A stretch of DNA of 64,000 nt from an uncultured bacterium (GTDB lineage Bacteria; Cyanobacteriota; Vampirovibrionia; Gastranaerophilales; Gastranaerophilaceae): positions 434,001-498,000 of the forward strand of contig CASFYV010000021.1 in the NCBI GenBank assembly GCA_949298985.1. The letters run 5' to 3'. The notes below the pieces were generated by a model. It was given only the letters and a program-made list of their open reading frames with translations, searched no databases and had not been told where the DNA came from. The position numbers and the translations under genes were made by a program. Below are positions 23,258 to 32,456 of this stretch, piece after piece (the stretch's first letter is position 1; each line of letters starts with the position of its first letter).

Positions 23258-24286
23258 ATGAGTGAAGAGAATAAAATAGAGGAAGAAGAATTACATACAA
23301 AAAAATTACCTGTAAAAAAAAGATACATTTTTAGTTTTTTAGCAATAATAGGTGCAATAATAGGCGGATATTTTATATATGATACTTTAGGTTATCAATC
23401 TACTGATGATGCTTACGTAGAAACCACTACAGTTTCAGTATCACCAAAAGTATCCGGACAAATCGTAAAAGTTTTAGTGGAAGATAACCAACCTGTTAAA
23501 GCCGGTCAAGTTGTTGCTGTTATTGATAAAATTGATTATGAAGTAAAGTTAGATCAAGCAAAAGCTGCTTATGAAAAAGCATTATTAAATCAAGAAAATG
23601 CTCATGCCAATTTAAATGCTGCTAATTCAGAAATTGAACTAGCAAAAAAAGATGTTGAAAGATACGAAAATCTTTATGCTGCAGGAGCAGTTTCTAAACA
23701 GACTCTTGATAGAGCTAGAACTAATTTAGAAAGTATTCAAGCAAAACAAACTACTGCAGAACAGTCAATTTTTTCAAAAAATCCTGAAAAAAGTGCAAAA
23801 GTTGCCGATGCAGATTTAAATGTTTTAAAAGCTCAAAAAAGAGCTGCTGAATTAGCTTTAGAATACACTGATATAAAAGCTCCAATTGATGGTACTGTTT
23901 CTAACAAAAAAGTAGAAGTTGGTATGATGGTTCAGCCTGGCTCTCCTTTATTTGTTATAGTACCTCACGATGTTTGGGTAGTTGCTAATTATAAAGAAAC
24001 ACAACTTACTAAAATGAAAAAAGGTATGAATGTTGATATTAAAATTGATACTTATCCTGATAAAGTTTTTAAAGGAAAAATCGATAGTATACAAAGAAGT
24101 TCCGGGGCTAAGGCAAGCTTATTTCCACCGGAAAACGCTGTTGGATCTTTTGTAAAAATTGTTCAAAGAATTCCTGTAAAAATTGTGTTTACAGAAAAAA
24201 TTGATCCTAGCGAATATTCAATAATTCCAGGAATGTCTGTTGTTCCTAAAGTTAGAATTAGAGAATATTACAAAAACAACAAGTAA
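23258..24286 (+). CDS. HlyD/EmrA-family membrane fusion protein
   Basis: Periplasmic adaptor of a tripartite efflux pump, 342 residues. Residues 20-45 form one membrane anchor (YIFSFLAIIGAIIGGYFIY), followed by the EmrA-type STDDAYVETTTVSVSPKVSG, a lipoyl half-motif, an alpha-hairpin (about 95-185, LDQAKAAYEKALL to AADLALEYTDI) and a second lipoyl half (APIDGTVSNKKVEVGMMVQPG). The ATG at 23258 is preceded by AGGTGAAAAAA, which also carries a GTG immediately after the marR stop. In the EmrA type the next gene is normally an MFS pump (EmrB); here a terminator follows instead, so the transporter must be encoded elsewhere. Confidence 0.93.
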   Translation: MSEENKIEEEELHTKKLPVKKRYIFSFLAIIGAIIGGYFIYDTLGYQSTDDAYVETTTVSVSPKVSGQIVKVLVEDNQPVKAGQVVAVIDKIDYEVKLDQAKAAYEKALLNQENAHANLNAANSEIELAKKDVERYENLYAAGAVSKQTLDRARTNLESIQAKQTTAEQSIFSKNPEKSAKVADADLNVLKAQKRAAELALEYTDIKAPIDGTVSNKKVEVGMMVQPGSPLFVIVPHDVWVVANYKETQLTKMKKGMNVDIKIDTYPDKVFKGKIDSIQRSSGAKASLFPPENAVGSFVKIVQRIPVKIVFTEKIDPSEYSIIPGMSVVPKVRIREYYKNNK

Positions 24287-24314
24287 CTATATTTTTTCAG
24301 TATTACGACTCTGT

Positions 24315-24350
24315 GGTTCGGGGATGCTCTCGCCGAACCTTTATTTTTTT
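24315..24350 (+). terminator. intrinsic terminator after hlyD
   Basis: GGTTCGG (24315-24321) pairs with CCGAACC (24333-24339); TTTATTTTTTT follows. It closes the marR-hlyD transcript and rules out an adjacent pump gene in the same operon. Confidence 0.8.
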
Positions 24351-24388
24351 ATTAGTGAGTAGTGAATAGTGATTAGTGAATAGAAGTT
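24349..24388. repeat. TAGTGAN heptamer tract
   Basis: Five consecutive heptamers: TAGTGAG, TAGTGAA, TAGTGAT, TAGTGAA, then TAGAAG, right after the hlyD terminator. This is the cleanest plus-strand example of the tract. Confidence 0.8.
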
Positions 24389-24399
24389 TAAACTAAATA

Positions 24400-24612
24400 T
24401 CATAACTTAAACAACATGTAAACTTCTGTTTCAAAATAATTTGCTAATGCTTCTATTTTATCTAATGTAATATTTATTTTACCTTTTTCTAGCTTTGAAA
24501 TATTTGAATTATCTACTCCCAAGACTAATGATAATTCTTCTCTACTTAAATTTTTCTTGGTTCTTAATTTTTCGATATTTTTCGCTAAAATTTGTCTAAT
24601 TTCTTGACTCAT
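24400..24612 (-). CDS. small XRE HTH regulator 1 of the HTH/HAD module
   Basis: A 70-residue stand-alone HTH_3 protein: ILAKNIEKLRTKKNLSREEL, LGVDNSNISKLEKGKINITL, LDKIEALANYFETEVYML. It aligns over its whole length with the proteins at 24652 and 25069. Upstream on the same strand, bases 24643-24601 read ATGAACAAACCTTTTTTAGA, which matches the start codons of the 25069 gene (MNKPFLE) but in a different frame, so the 5' end appears to have been rearranged or shifted. No divergent HAD partner remains next to this copy. Repressor function is inferred. Confidence 0.8.
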   Translation of the reverse strand: MSQEIRQILAKNIEKLRTKKNLSREELSLVLGVDNSNISKLEKGKINITLDKIEALANYFETEVYMLFKL

Positions 24613-24651
24613 ATTCCATATTTTCTAAAAAAGGTTTGTTCATAATGAAAT

Positions 24652-24864
24652 TTAAAAATTAAAAAAATCAGATAAAGTTAAATTAAAAGCTTTTGCAATT
24701 CTATTCAATTTCGAAAAAGTAATATCATTTTGAGCAGTTTCAATATTTCCTAATGTAGAACGAGCAATCTGGGCTAAATCAGCCAAATCATCTTGAGTAT
24801 AATTATTTAATTTTCTCAATTCCTTGATTCGATTTGCTAATTTTTGTAACAACACCTTGTCCAT
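24652..24864 (-). CDS. small XRE HTH regulator 2 of the HTH/HAD module
   Basis: A 70-residue HTH protein, MDKVLLQKLANRIKELRKLN then NYTQDDLADLAQIARSTLGNI, the recognition region, and LNRIAKAFNLTLSDFFNF. I start at the ATG at 24864 because it aligns exactly with MNKPFLEKLAKNLKRLRKER of the 25069 gene; a longer frame from 24915 would run through the operator. It is divergent from the truncated HAD copy at 24920, with a control region holding TTGTCCG and CGGACAA half-sites 30 nt apart. It likely represses that divergent promoter and perhaps its own. Confidence 0.82.
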   Translation of the reverse strand: MDKVLLQKLANRIKELRKLNNYTQDDLADLAQIARSTLGNIETAQNDITFSKLNRIAKAFNLTLSDFFNF

Positions 24865-24915
24865 AATTAAATTGTCCGCTATAATGACATTATTAACAAA
24901 CTGTGTGACGGACAA
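24857..24915. promoter_or_regulatory. promoter/operator of HTH2 and truncated HAD
   Basis: Plus-strand promoter TTGTCC (24857-24862), 17-nt spacer, TATAAT (24880-24885). Inverted half-sites TTGTCCG (24872-24878) and CGGACAA (24909-24915) are separated by 30 nt. The layout is identical to that at 25277-25335, but the half-site sequence differs. Confidence 0.65.
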
Positions 24916-24919
24916 AAAT

Positions 24920-25056
24920 ATGTTTAAAAAGAAAATTTTAATAGATTTAGACGGGGTTTTAAATGAGTATGGGAAAGAGAAATATGATGAAAATTATATT
25001 CCTGAAATAAAAACTGGGGCTTTTGAATTTTTAGATAAATTATCTAAAGATACTAA
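24920..25056 (+). pseudogene. truncated copy of the HAD-like gene
   Basis: The first 45 codons (MFKKKILIDLDGVLNEYGKE through LDKLSKDTK) match the intact gene at 25354 almost perfectly, including the DLDGV motif. The similarity then stops and the frame runs on antisense through the HTH3 gene. The catalytic second half of the domain is missing, so the product cannot be a working HAD enzyme. The ribosome site AAGGAGGA seen before the intact copy is also absent here. It is best explained as the left part of a tandem duplication whose right part was lost. Confidence 0.85.
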
Positions 25057-25068
25057 ATTAATTACTAA

Positions 25069-25284
25069 TTATTCTTTAAAATCAAATAAATCTTTAACTT
25101 CAATTCCCAAATTATCTGCAATAATTTTTAATTTTGTTACTGTAACATCAGTTTTTGCAAGTTCTATTAAACTAATCATAGCTCTTGAAACTCCATTAAC
25201 TCCAATATCATCTTGAGTTAATTTTCGTTCTTTTCTTAATCTTTTTAAATTTTTAGCTAATTTTTCTAAAAAAGGCTTGTTCAT
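25069..25284 (-). CDS. small XRE HTH regulator 3 of the HTH/HAD module
   Basis: A 71-residue HTH protein: MNKPFLEKLAKNLKRLRKER, KLTQDDIGVNGVSRAMISLIE, LAKTDVTVTKLKIIADNLGI, EVKDLFDFKE. It is divergent from the intact HAD-like gene at 25354. The control region has TTGTTAG and CTAGCAA half-sites 30 nt apart, in place of the TTGTCCG/CGGACAA pair of the HTH2 copy. This pairing of paralogous regulators with changed half-sites points to separate specificities. Recognition-helix residues differ among the three paralogues (SRAMISLIE, ARSTLGNIE, DNSNISKLE). Confidence 0.83.
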   Translation of the reverse strand: MNKPFLEKLAKNLKRLRKERKLTQDDIGVNGVSRAMISLIELAKTDVTVTKLKIIADNLGIEVKDLFDFKE

Positions 25285-25335
25285 TTTTAAATTGTTAGCT
25301 ATACTAGCAATATATACAACTAGTCACACTAGCAA
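25277..25335. promoter_or_regulatory. promoter/operator of HTH3 and the HAD gene
   Basis: Plus-strand TTGTTC (25277-25282), 17-nt spacer, TATACT (25300-25305). Half-sites TTGTTAG (25292-25298) and CTAGCAA (25329-25335) lie 30 nt apart, and an extra CTAGCAA overlaps the -10 (25304-25310). A strong ribosome site AAGGAGGA follows before the ATG at 25354. Confidence 0.65.
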
Positions 25336-25353
25336 AAAGAAGGAGGATAAAAT

Positions 25354-25689
25354 ATGTTTAAAAAGAAAATTTTAATAGATTTAGATGGTGTTCTAAATGA
25401 GTATGGGAAAGAAAAATTCGATGAGAATTTTATCCCTGAAATTAAAACTGGTGCTTTTGATTTTTTAGATAAATTATCTAAAGATGCTGAATTATATTTA
25501 TTTACTTCAAGGAATTTATTATTAGCTTCTAAATGGTTAATCAAGAATAAATTAGATAACTTTTTTAAGGATGTAACAAATATAAAACTCCCTTCTTTTC
25601 TTTATATTGATGATAGGACTATTTGCTTTAAAGGCGATTATAATAAGACTTTAGAAGAAATCAGAGATTTTAAAGTTTATTGGAAATAA
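25354..25689 (+). CDS. small HAD-superfamily protein of the HTH/HAD module
   Basis: A 111-residue compact HAD-fold protein. The start MFKKKILIDLDGVLNEYG carries the DxDGV nucleophile motif, LYLFTSRNLLLASKWLIK the motif-II serine/threonine region with a lysine after it, and LPSFLYIDDRTICFKGDY the acidic motif IV. There is no cap domain, as in small phosphatases that act on larger substrates such as polynucleotide 3'-phosphates, or nucleotidases. It follows a strong AAGGAGGA and is controlled divergently with HTH3. The substrate is unknown; association with paralogous small repressors suggests a conditionally expressed repair or defence-like function, but this is inference. Confidence 0.8.
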   Translation: MFKKKILIDLDGVLNEYGKEKFDENFIPEIKTGAFDFLDKLSKDAELYLFTSRNLLLASKWLIKNKLDNFFKDVTNIKLPSFLYIDDRTICFKGDYNKTLEEIRDFKVYWK

Positions 25690-26149
25690 ATTTTAAACTA
25701 GTGAATAGTGAGTAGTGAATAGAAATTTATTATTAACTTCTTATACACTCTTAAACTTATAAATACGTCACCCTGAATTCATTTCAGGGTCTTATAAATT
25801 AGAAAATAAAACTACAAGTGTGTAAGATTCCGAAATAAATTCGGAATGACAAATATTATTAACTCCTTCTCAACTTATAAACTTATTCCTACTTATCTTC
25901 TCCCATCCCCTCCCCTTGAGGGCGGGGGTTAGGGGGTGGGGTTAAAGTTTTGTTGGGTTTCACCCAACCTACTCTCTAGTGAATAGAAGATTATTTAACT
26001 CCTTCTCAACTTCTAAATTTCAAAATTTATCCGCTTCAAATAATTCCCCATCCCAGCCTTCCCCAATTGGGGAAGGAGCTGACTTGTCTACTTTTTGGGG
26101 GACACTTTACAAAATAGTATCCTACAAATTTCAAACTCGCACTGAACCT
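25690..26149. repeat. mosaic intergenic repeat, longest copy
   Basis: No gene in 460 bases. It contains TAGTGAA heptamers (about 25698-25722), linker AACTTATAAA, two palindromes CCCTGAATTCATTTCAGGG (25771-25789) and ATTCCGAA-ATAAA-TTCGGAAT (25827-25847), linker CTTCTCAACTTATAAACTT, CCCCTCCCCTTGAGGGCGGGG cut as CTCCCCTTGAGGGCGGG (about 25909-25926), GTTGGGTTTCACCCAAC (about 25954-25970), heptamer remnants and a CTTCCCCAATTGGGGAAG module (about 26056-26073). Module order repeats that of 32457-32760. Confidence 0.75.
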
Positions 26150-27895
26150 TTATTTTTTTATATTTAAATATTTTTTCCCAAGTTTTTTATTAGAAATATC
26201 TATAACTTTTTTCGCTAATTCTACATATACACTTCTTGAAAAATGATTTATACAAGTTGTGTAATCTTCGTCACTTTTAATAAAATCAGTTAGTTCAATT
26301 ATCTCAATATCATTTTTTGATGCAAATTTTCTTACCTCTGTATTTAAAATCTTATGACGTTCTGCCATATTTTCATAGCCGTCAAGAATTTTATTTGTAG
26401 GTATTTCGCTACCCAAAATTAATACTAATTCACAACTTGAGTTCAAATTATTTTTAATATATTCAAGATTATTTAAGACAATTTCTACAGGAGGATTACC
26501 GCCAAAAATGTATTCTTTTTTAAACTCTTTTAACATATTAAGATTTTGTTCTTTTGCCCAATCAGGAAGTTTTTTTAAAATCCTATCCCAATTATTTTCA
26601 TCTGTTATATCACAGTCAGCATAACCGAAAAATGCATAACTTAAATCTTTTTTATTGTAATAAATTCCGCTATGGGTTGTAGTAAGCAAACTTAGAAATA
26701 TTAGATTATATTTTGGATCAAAAAATTTAGTTTTAAACTCATCCTTATTAGGGAATGGGAATTTCATTGAGAGCTCTTGAAGCTTTTCATTTGAAAATTT
26801 ATGTGTTTGTTCAATAAAAGCGGTATGAGTATGAGCTAATATATAAATTAAATCTTTGTTCCAGTATGGGAATTCTGTATCAATATTACAATCTGATTCA
26901 ATATAGCTAAGAGTTGAATACAAATCACAAGGACCTTTGAAGAGAATATTAATATTATTATTTATAGGAATCTGTTTTTCTTGAACTTCCAAATTATCCA
27001 CAACTTCTATCCAATCAACATCATAATCCAGATTTGATGCGACTTCGCCTTGAATATCTAATTTTGGTTTTTGAAGATATGAATAAATAAATTGTTCAAT
27101 TCCCATATTCATAATTCTGCAAGAGAATAGAAAATGAATTAATTTATTTTCTTTTTCATCAAGTGAAAAAAATCCGCAAATTCCATAATTACCATATTTA
27201 TCTTCTGCAATAATATAAGCTGAATAATTATTTTTTATTGTATTTTCAATATCATCATCTCTAAATTTAGTAAAATTTAGCTGATTAGTTCTTGATATAA
27301 GCTTTTTTATGCGTTCAAGGTTTTCAATACAATCGGTTTTTATGCAAATTTTGATTTTACTATCTTTTAAAAATTTTTCGTTTGAGCTTTCAGATTTTGC
27401 AACAAATTTTTTTTCTAAAATTTTATATTGCTTGAGTCTTATATGTTTTAAATCATAGTCATTTACAAGGTACAATTCTTCTGAAATCTTTTTGATTTGT
27501 TCAGGTCTTGCAGTCATTATTTTAGGAGAGTAAAATTTTACTTCATTAATATTAAGTTCGTTATCATCAATAAAAAGGACGTTCTCTTCTCTTAAGTTCA
27601 TATTTTTAATAATTTCTTGAACTCTTTCTCCTTTTGGAGCCCAATTAATTGATGGAAAAACAAAATAATCCCAAAATTCTTGGTAGCCAAAGTTTAAAAA
27701 AGTTTCTTTAACTCTATTAAAATCGTTTTTCGAACAAATAGAGTTCATAATCCCTTTAGTCGTAAATTCTTTTATAAGATTTAATACCAAAGGCTTGAAT
27801 TCAATTTTAGATTCACCAATCGTTCCATTCCAAACTGTTTCATCTAAATCCCAAATAACAAGCTTTATATTAAAAATATCATAATCTTTTTTCAT
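26150..27895 (-). CDS. FkbH-like HAD-IIIC family protein
   Basis: A 581-residue protein with an FkbH-type HAD domain at the N-terminus: LVIWDLDETVWNGTIGE (12-28, nucleophile D16), SICSKNDFNRVKE, and VLFIDDNELNINEV (about 105-118). A GNAT-like segment (about 180-280, NQLNFTKF, YGICGFFSLDE) follows, as in FkbH proteins that load glyceryl or other C3 units on carrier proteins. The C-terminal 280 residues are unusual and include an SGNH-like ILGSEIPTNKIL and NHFSRSVYVELAKKVI, which may be an added hydrolase/acyltransferase domain. It is the last gene of the gshA-atpD-atpC run, 9 bases after the secreted protein gene. No carrier protein or synthase is nearby. Confidence 0.82.
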   Translation of the reverse strand: MKKDYDIFNIKLVIWDLDETVWNGTIGESKIEFKPLVLNLIKEFTTKGIMNSICSKNDFNRVKETFLNFGYQEFWDYFVFPSINWAPKGERVQEIIKNMNLREENVLFIDDNELNINEVKFYSPKIMTARPEQIKKISEELYLVNDYDLKHIRLKQYKILEKKFVAKSESSNEKFLKDSKIKICIKTDCIENLERIKKLISRTNQLNFTKFRDDDIENTIKNNYSAYIIAEDKYGNYGICGFFSLDEKENKLIHFLFSCRIMNMGIEQFIYSYLQKPKLDIQGEVASNLDYDVDWIEVVDNLEVQEKQIPINNNINILFKGPCDLYSTLSYIESDCNIDTEFPYWNKDLIYILAHTHTAFIEQTHKFSNEKLQELSMKFPFPNKDEFKTKFFDPKYNLIFLSLLTTTHSGIYYNKKDLSYAFFGYADCDITDENNWDRILKKLPDWAKEQNLNMLKEFKKEYIFGGNPPVEIVLNNLEYIKNNLNSSCELVLILGSEIPTNKILDGYENMAERHKILNTEVRKFASKNDIEIIELTDFIKSDEDYTTCINHFSRSVYVELAKKVIDISNKKLGKKYLNIKK

Positions 27896-27904
27896 CTGAT
27901 TTAA

Positions 27905-28327
27905 TTAATTGTTTGTAAGTGTACATACAGAGCTATCTTGTAAATATTTTCCCCAAACTTTAACAACAGGATTATTTTTAACAGCTTCATAACTTGAAGT
28001 ATCAATTTCTTGAGAAGAATACATTTGAACAGTATTATATGCTTCCATAACATTAACAATTTCATTAATTTGAGATTTATTGAATTTACAAACCATACAA
28101 GAATCTGTTCCAGAAAAATTTACTTTTTCTTTGTAAACACATCTATCATTTTCCCAACCTAATATTTGTTTATGAGAATTAACATTCATCCCCTCTGTAT
28201 TAATATTTCCGATTTCAGAATAAGAAGAACAATTCTTTAAAGCATTAATAAATTTAACATCATCTGCTAAAGATATTAAAGTTGTACTTAAAAGTATAAA
28301 TAAAGTGATTAAAAATATATTTTTCAT
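27905..28327 (-). CDS. small secreted protein, Cys-rich, unknown function
   Basis: 140 residues starting MKNIFLITLFILLSTTLISLADD, a signal peptide with likely cleavage before DDVKF. The mature part has six cysteines, including a CMVC pair, and no known domain. Similar lengths and compositions occur in periplasmic proteins with disulfides. It starts 2 bases after the atpC stop and ends 9 bases before the FkbH-like gene, so it is co-transcribed with ATP synthase genes although nothing in its sequence suggests an energy role. Confidence 0.75.
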   Translation of the reverse strand: MKNIFLITLFILLSTTLISLADDVKFINALKNCSSYSEIGNINTEGMNVNSHKQILGWENDRCVYKEKVNFSGTDSCMVCKFNKSQINEIVNVMEAYNTVQMYSSQEIDTSSYEAVKNNPVVKVWGKYLQDSSVCTLTNN

Positions 28328-28329
28328 AA

Positions 28330-28722
28330 TTATTTATTCAACGCAGCTTTCAATCTGGCAAGCGAACGAGCTAAAGCAGCTTGAGCACGTTCAGCGTTAA
28401 CTTTTGCACTCGCATCAGCTAAACGAGCTTCTGCACGGCGTTTTGCTTCACTTGCACGAGTAACATCTATTTCGCAACCATCTTCACAGACATCTGTAAG
28501 AATTGTTGCAATATTATCTTTGAATTGGAAAATCCCACCCATTGTTGCGAAATATTTATTTTTACCATTAATTATAGCTTTAGTAACTCCAATATCCAAA
28601 GCTGTAGTTATAGGAATGTGATCTTTTAAAATACCCATTTGACCGCTTTTAGTTTGGATAACAAGCTCATCTACTTCGCCTTCAAATACTATTCTTTCAT
28701 GTGTTATAATTTTTAGTTTCAT
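28330..28722 (-). CDS. atpC: ATP synthase F1 epsilon subunit
   Basis: The epsilon subunit couples the F1 central stalk to the c-ring and can inhibit ATP hydrolysis. The 130-residue protein has the N-terminal beta-sandwich (MKLKIITHERIVFEGEVDEL, GQMGILKDHIPITTAL, GGIFQFKDNIATILTD) and the C-terminal two-helix part (ASEAKRRAEARLAD, AALARSLARLKAALN). The ATG at 28722 has GGAG 7 nt upstream; a TTG at 28728 is less likely. It follows atpD after an 80-base spacer with heptamer repeats. Beta and epsilon genes standing apart from the rest of the operon is the cyanobacterial arrangement. Confidence 0.95.
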   Translation of the reverse strand: MKLKIITHERIVFEGEVDELVIQTKSGQMGILKDHIPITTALDIGVTKAIINGKNKYFATMGGIFQFKDNIATILTDVCEDGCEIDVTRASEAKRRAEARLADASAKVNAERAQAALARSLARLKAALNK

Positions 28723-28747
28723 AATCAAACTCCAAATGAGCTGAATG

Positions 28748-28803
28748 TTAAAAAGTGAATAGTGTCCGAATTTTTCGATTCGCTATTCACTAATTTCTAT
28801 TCA
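28748..28803. repeat. heptamer repeat between atpD and atpC
   Basis: Contains AGTGAATAGTG, a small inverted CGAATTTTTCGATTCG-type sequence (about 28768-28783) and TTCACTAATTTCTATTCACT. It interrupts a co-transcribed pair, as does the tract between nusB and ftsY. Confidence 0.65.
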
Positions 28804-30240
<1,437 letters not shown>

Positions 30241-30255
30241 TTATATAACATAAAA

Positions 30256-31515
30256 TTAAATATCACAAGGAACTTTATTTTTCTTTAATAAATCAATAAT
30301 CGGCTCTAAAAATTTTTCCTCATCTTCATATTGCGTCTTAAGTGAATAATATGCAATTTCTACAAGTTCTTTACAAATACCTAAGATAGGGTTTTTTCTT
30401 AACTTAGCACCCGTTGCATATCTTGAAACATTATATCTTAATTCATTTATTTCATTAAATGAATATTTAGAAAGCATCCCTTCTACTTCTTCTAAAGCTG
30501 ATTTAGAATACATAATCCCTTTATATAAAGCTGGAATTGAGTATTCCAAACCTCCACCAACACAGTCATGGTTTCTTATTTCAATAAAGTTTCTAAGTCT
30601 TACTTCAGGGAAATATAAATTAGAATGCAATTGCCAATCCTCAATTGTTGCATTAAACCCTTCAAAACCTTTTTTCATGAATTGCTTGAAAGTCATTCTT
30701 CCGTTTAAATTAACTGTACGATCTTCTCTATTTATAAAAATCATAGGAGTTTCAAGTAGATTATCAACATAATCTTTAAAACACATTCCATCCTGAAAAT
30801 TTGTAGCAAAACCACATCTTTCATTATCAGTATTAAGCCAAGCTAAAGCTCTAAAAGATTTATATCCAGTATCAACTCCGCCTCTATATTTTGAATTAGC
30901 ATACATAGCTGTAGCAAAAGGCATCATTAAATTTGCAACACGAAACTTCCTCATTGCATCTTCTTCTGAAGAGAAATCTATTCCGACTTGTATTCCTGCA
31001 GTTTCTCTCATCATTACATCTGATAAAATTCCCCAAAGATAATTCGCCATTAATTTATATCTTCTCTTTGGTAAAAGTCTAATATGTTTGTAAGTTGTAG
31101 TTGGAGAAACGCCTCTATTAATAAGTTTTATCCCAAACTCTTCCAAAATAGGGTTTAATATATTATCAATCTCTTCTATTCGTTTTTTTAAATCTCTAAT
31201 AAGTTCTTTAGGTTCAATACTTAATTCTATTTGACAACCAGGTTCCAATGTAATTGTATCGTGAAGTTTTTTTAAACCAATAATATTTGTTTCATCTAAA
31301 ATATAATCCCAATTATCAATTTTAGCAAATTCTCGCAAAACCTCGCAAACACCATATTCTCCATAATATGACGCAACTTGATTTGTAAATTTATTCATAG
31401 GAATTCTTTCATATTCCATTCCTATTTTTTTACTTGTTTTGCAACCCAAAATAAATTCTTCTAATAGTTGGTTGTATTCTAATTTTTCTTCTGCTTTTGA
31501 TTCACAATAGTTCAC
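30256..31515 (-). CDS. glutamate-cysteine ligase, GCS2 family (plant/proteobacterial/cyanobacterial type)
   Basis: Carboxylate-amine ligase of the GCS2 fold, which in Cyanobacteria, plants and alphaproteobacteria makes gamma-glutamylcysteine for glutathione. The 419-residue protein has the substrate and ATP site pattern KKIGMEYERIPM, LEPGCQIELS, RLLPKRRYKLMANYL, MMRETAGIQVGID, ANSKYRGGVDTGYKSFR and EVRLRNFIEIR. Length is close to plant-type enzymes without the transit peptide. It lies 45 bases before atpD on the same strand and may be co-transcribed with it. No gshB is in the window. The ligase family is clear; the exact amine acceptor (Cys or another amine) is inferred. Confidence 0.87.
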   Translation of the reverse strand: MNYCESKAEEKLEYNQLLEEFILGCKTSKKIGMEYERIPMNKFTNQVASYYGEYGVCEVLREFAKIDNWDYILDETNIIGLKKLHDTITLEPGCQIELSIEPKELIRDLKKRIEEIDNILNPILEEFGIKLINRGVSPTTTYKHIRLLPKRRYKLMANYLWGILSDVMMRETAGIQVGIDFSSEEDAMRKFRVANLMMPFATAMYANSKYRGGVDTGYKSFRALAWLNTDNERCGFATNFQDGMCFKDYVDNLLETPMIFINREDRTVNLNGRMTFKQFMKKGFEGFNATIEDWQLHSNLYFPEVRLRNFIEIRNHDCVGGGLEYSIPALYKGIMYSKSALEEVEGMLSKYSFNEINELRYNVSRYATGAKLRKNPILGICKELVEIAYYSLKTQYEDEEKFLEPIIDLLKKNKVPCDI

Positions 31516-31622
31516 GATACTCTCCTTTTTGAAATTATATATTAAACAGATTTTTATTACTATTTAAATATAAGTTAGAAAAAGAATTTTAACATTTGCC
31601 TGTTTGTATTATTATAAATACC

Positions 31623-32456
31623 ATGGTGGATTATTTACAACGGGCAAAATTTTTTAGAACAAAAAAAAGATTAGGTCAGAATTTTTTGATAAATCCTGAT
31701 GTGATTGCTGATATCATTGATTATGCAGGAATTACAAAAGACGATATCGTTTTAGAAATAGGTCCAGGAGTCGGGTTTGTTACTGAACAATTAGTGAAGC
31801 ATGCTAAAAAAGTTATTGCAGTAGAATTAGATGAAGAAGCTATAAAAGAGCTTGAAAAACTTGAATGTGATAATCTTCAAATAATTCATAATGATATTTT
31901 AAAAACAGACATTTCTGAATTAACTGATGAAAATGTTAAAGTTGTAGCAAATATTCCATATTATATAACTTCCCCAATTATTGCTCATTTACTTGGAGAA
32001 ATTGATGATTTAAACAATAAAAACAGAAATAAAATTGTTGATATAATTTTGATGGTACAAGAAGAAGTTGCAAGAAGAATTGTTGCAACAGAAAAAAGTT
32101 CATCAAAACAATATGGATTATTAACAATACTTTCTCAATTTTGGGCAGATTGTGAGATTATAAGACTTGTTGGAAGAAAATCTTTTTATCCAGCTCCAAA
32201 AGTTAACTCCGCATTAGTTTCTTTAAAAGTCAGAAAAGAACCTTTGCTTAAATTGGAAAATTATACGTTCTTTAGAAAAGTTGTGAAGGGTGCTTTTTCT
32301 CAACGCAGAAAAACTTTGAAAAATTGTTTGATATCTTCAGGTTTTGATAAACAAAAAGTAACAGATGCTATTTCAAAATTAGGATTAGACGAAAATATTA
32401 GGGGAGAAAAGCTCTCAATTGAGCAATTTGGAGAGCTTGCTAAAGTTTTATATTAG
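31623..32456 (+). CDS. rsmA: 16S rRNA dimethyladenosine transferase RsmA/KsgA
   Basis: Methylates two adjacent adenosines in helix 45 of 16S rRNA late in 30S assembly. The 277-residue protein has RLGQNFLINPDV (near 15-26), the SAM site VLEIGPGVGFVTEQL, ELDEEAI, NDILKTD, and the catalytic NIPYYITSPI, then the C-terminal VNSALVSL and RRKTLKN helix domain. The ATG at 31623 is chosen over a TTG at 31596 because the family begins close to it. It has almost no leader: TATTAT (31607-31612) or TATAAA (31613-31618) lies within 10 nt, and no ribosome site is seen. Confidence 0.95.
   Translation: MVDYLQRAKFFRTKKRLGQNFLINPDVIADIIDYAGITKDDIVLEIGPGVGFVTEQLVKHAKKVIAVELDEEAIKELEKLECDNLQIIHNDILKTDISELTDENVKVVANIPYYITSPIIAHLLGEIDDLNNKNRNKIVDIILMVQEEVARRIVATEKSSSKQYGLLTILSQFWADCEIIRLVGRKSFYPAPKVNSALVSLKVRKEPLLKLENYTFFRKVVKGAFSQRRKTLKNCLISSGFDKQKVTDAISKLGLDENIRGEKLSIEQFGELAKVLY

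Noticed and set aside
24824..25216. 130-codon frame from HTH2 operator through truncated HAD into HTH3 antisense
   Set aside because: Only the HAD part (24920-25056) has homology; the rest is antisense to the HTH genes.
25771..25847. The two small palindromes as terminators
   Set aside because: No T-run follows either and they sit within the dispersed repeat mosaic far from gene ends.
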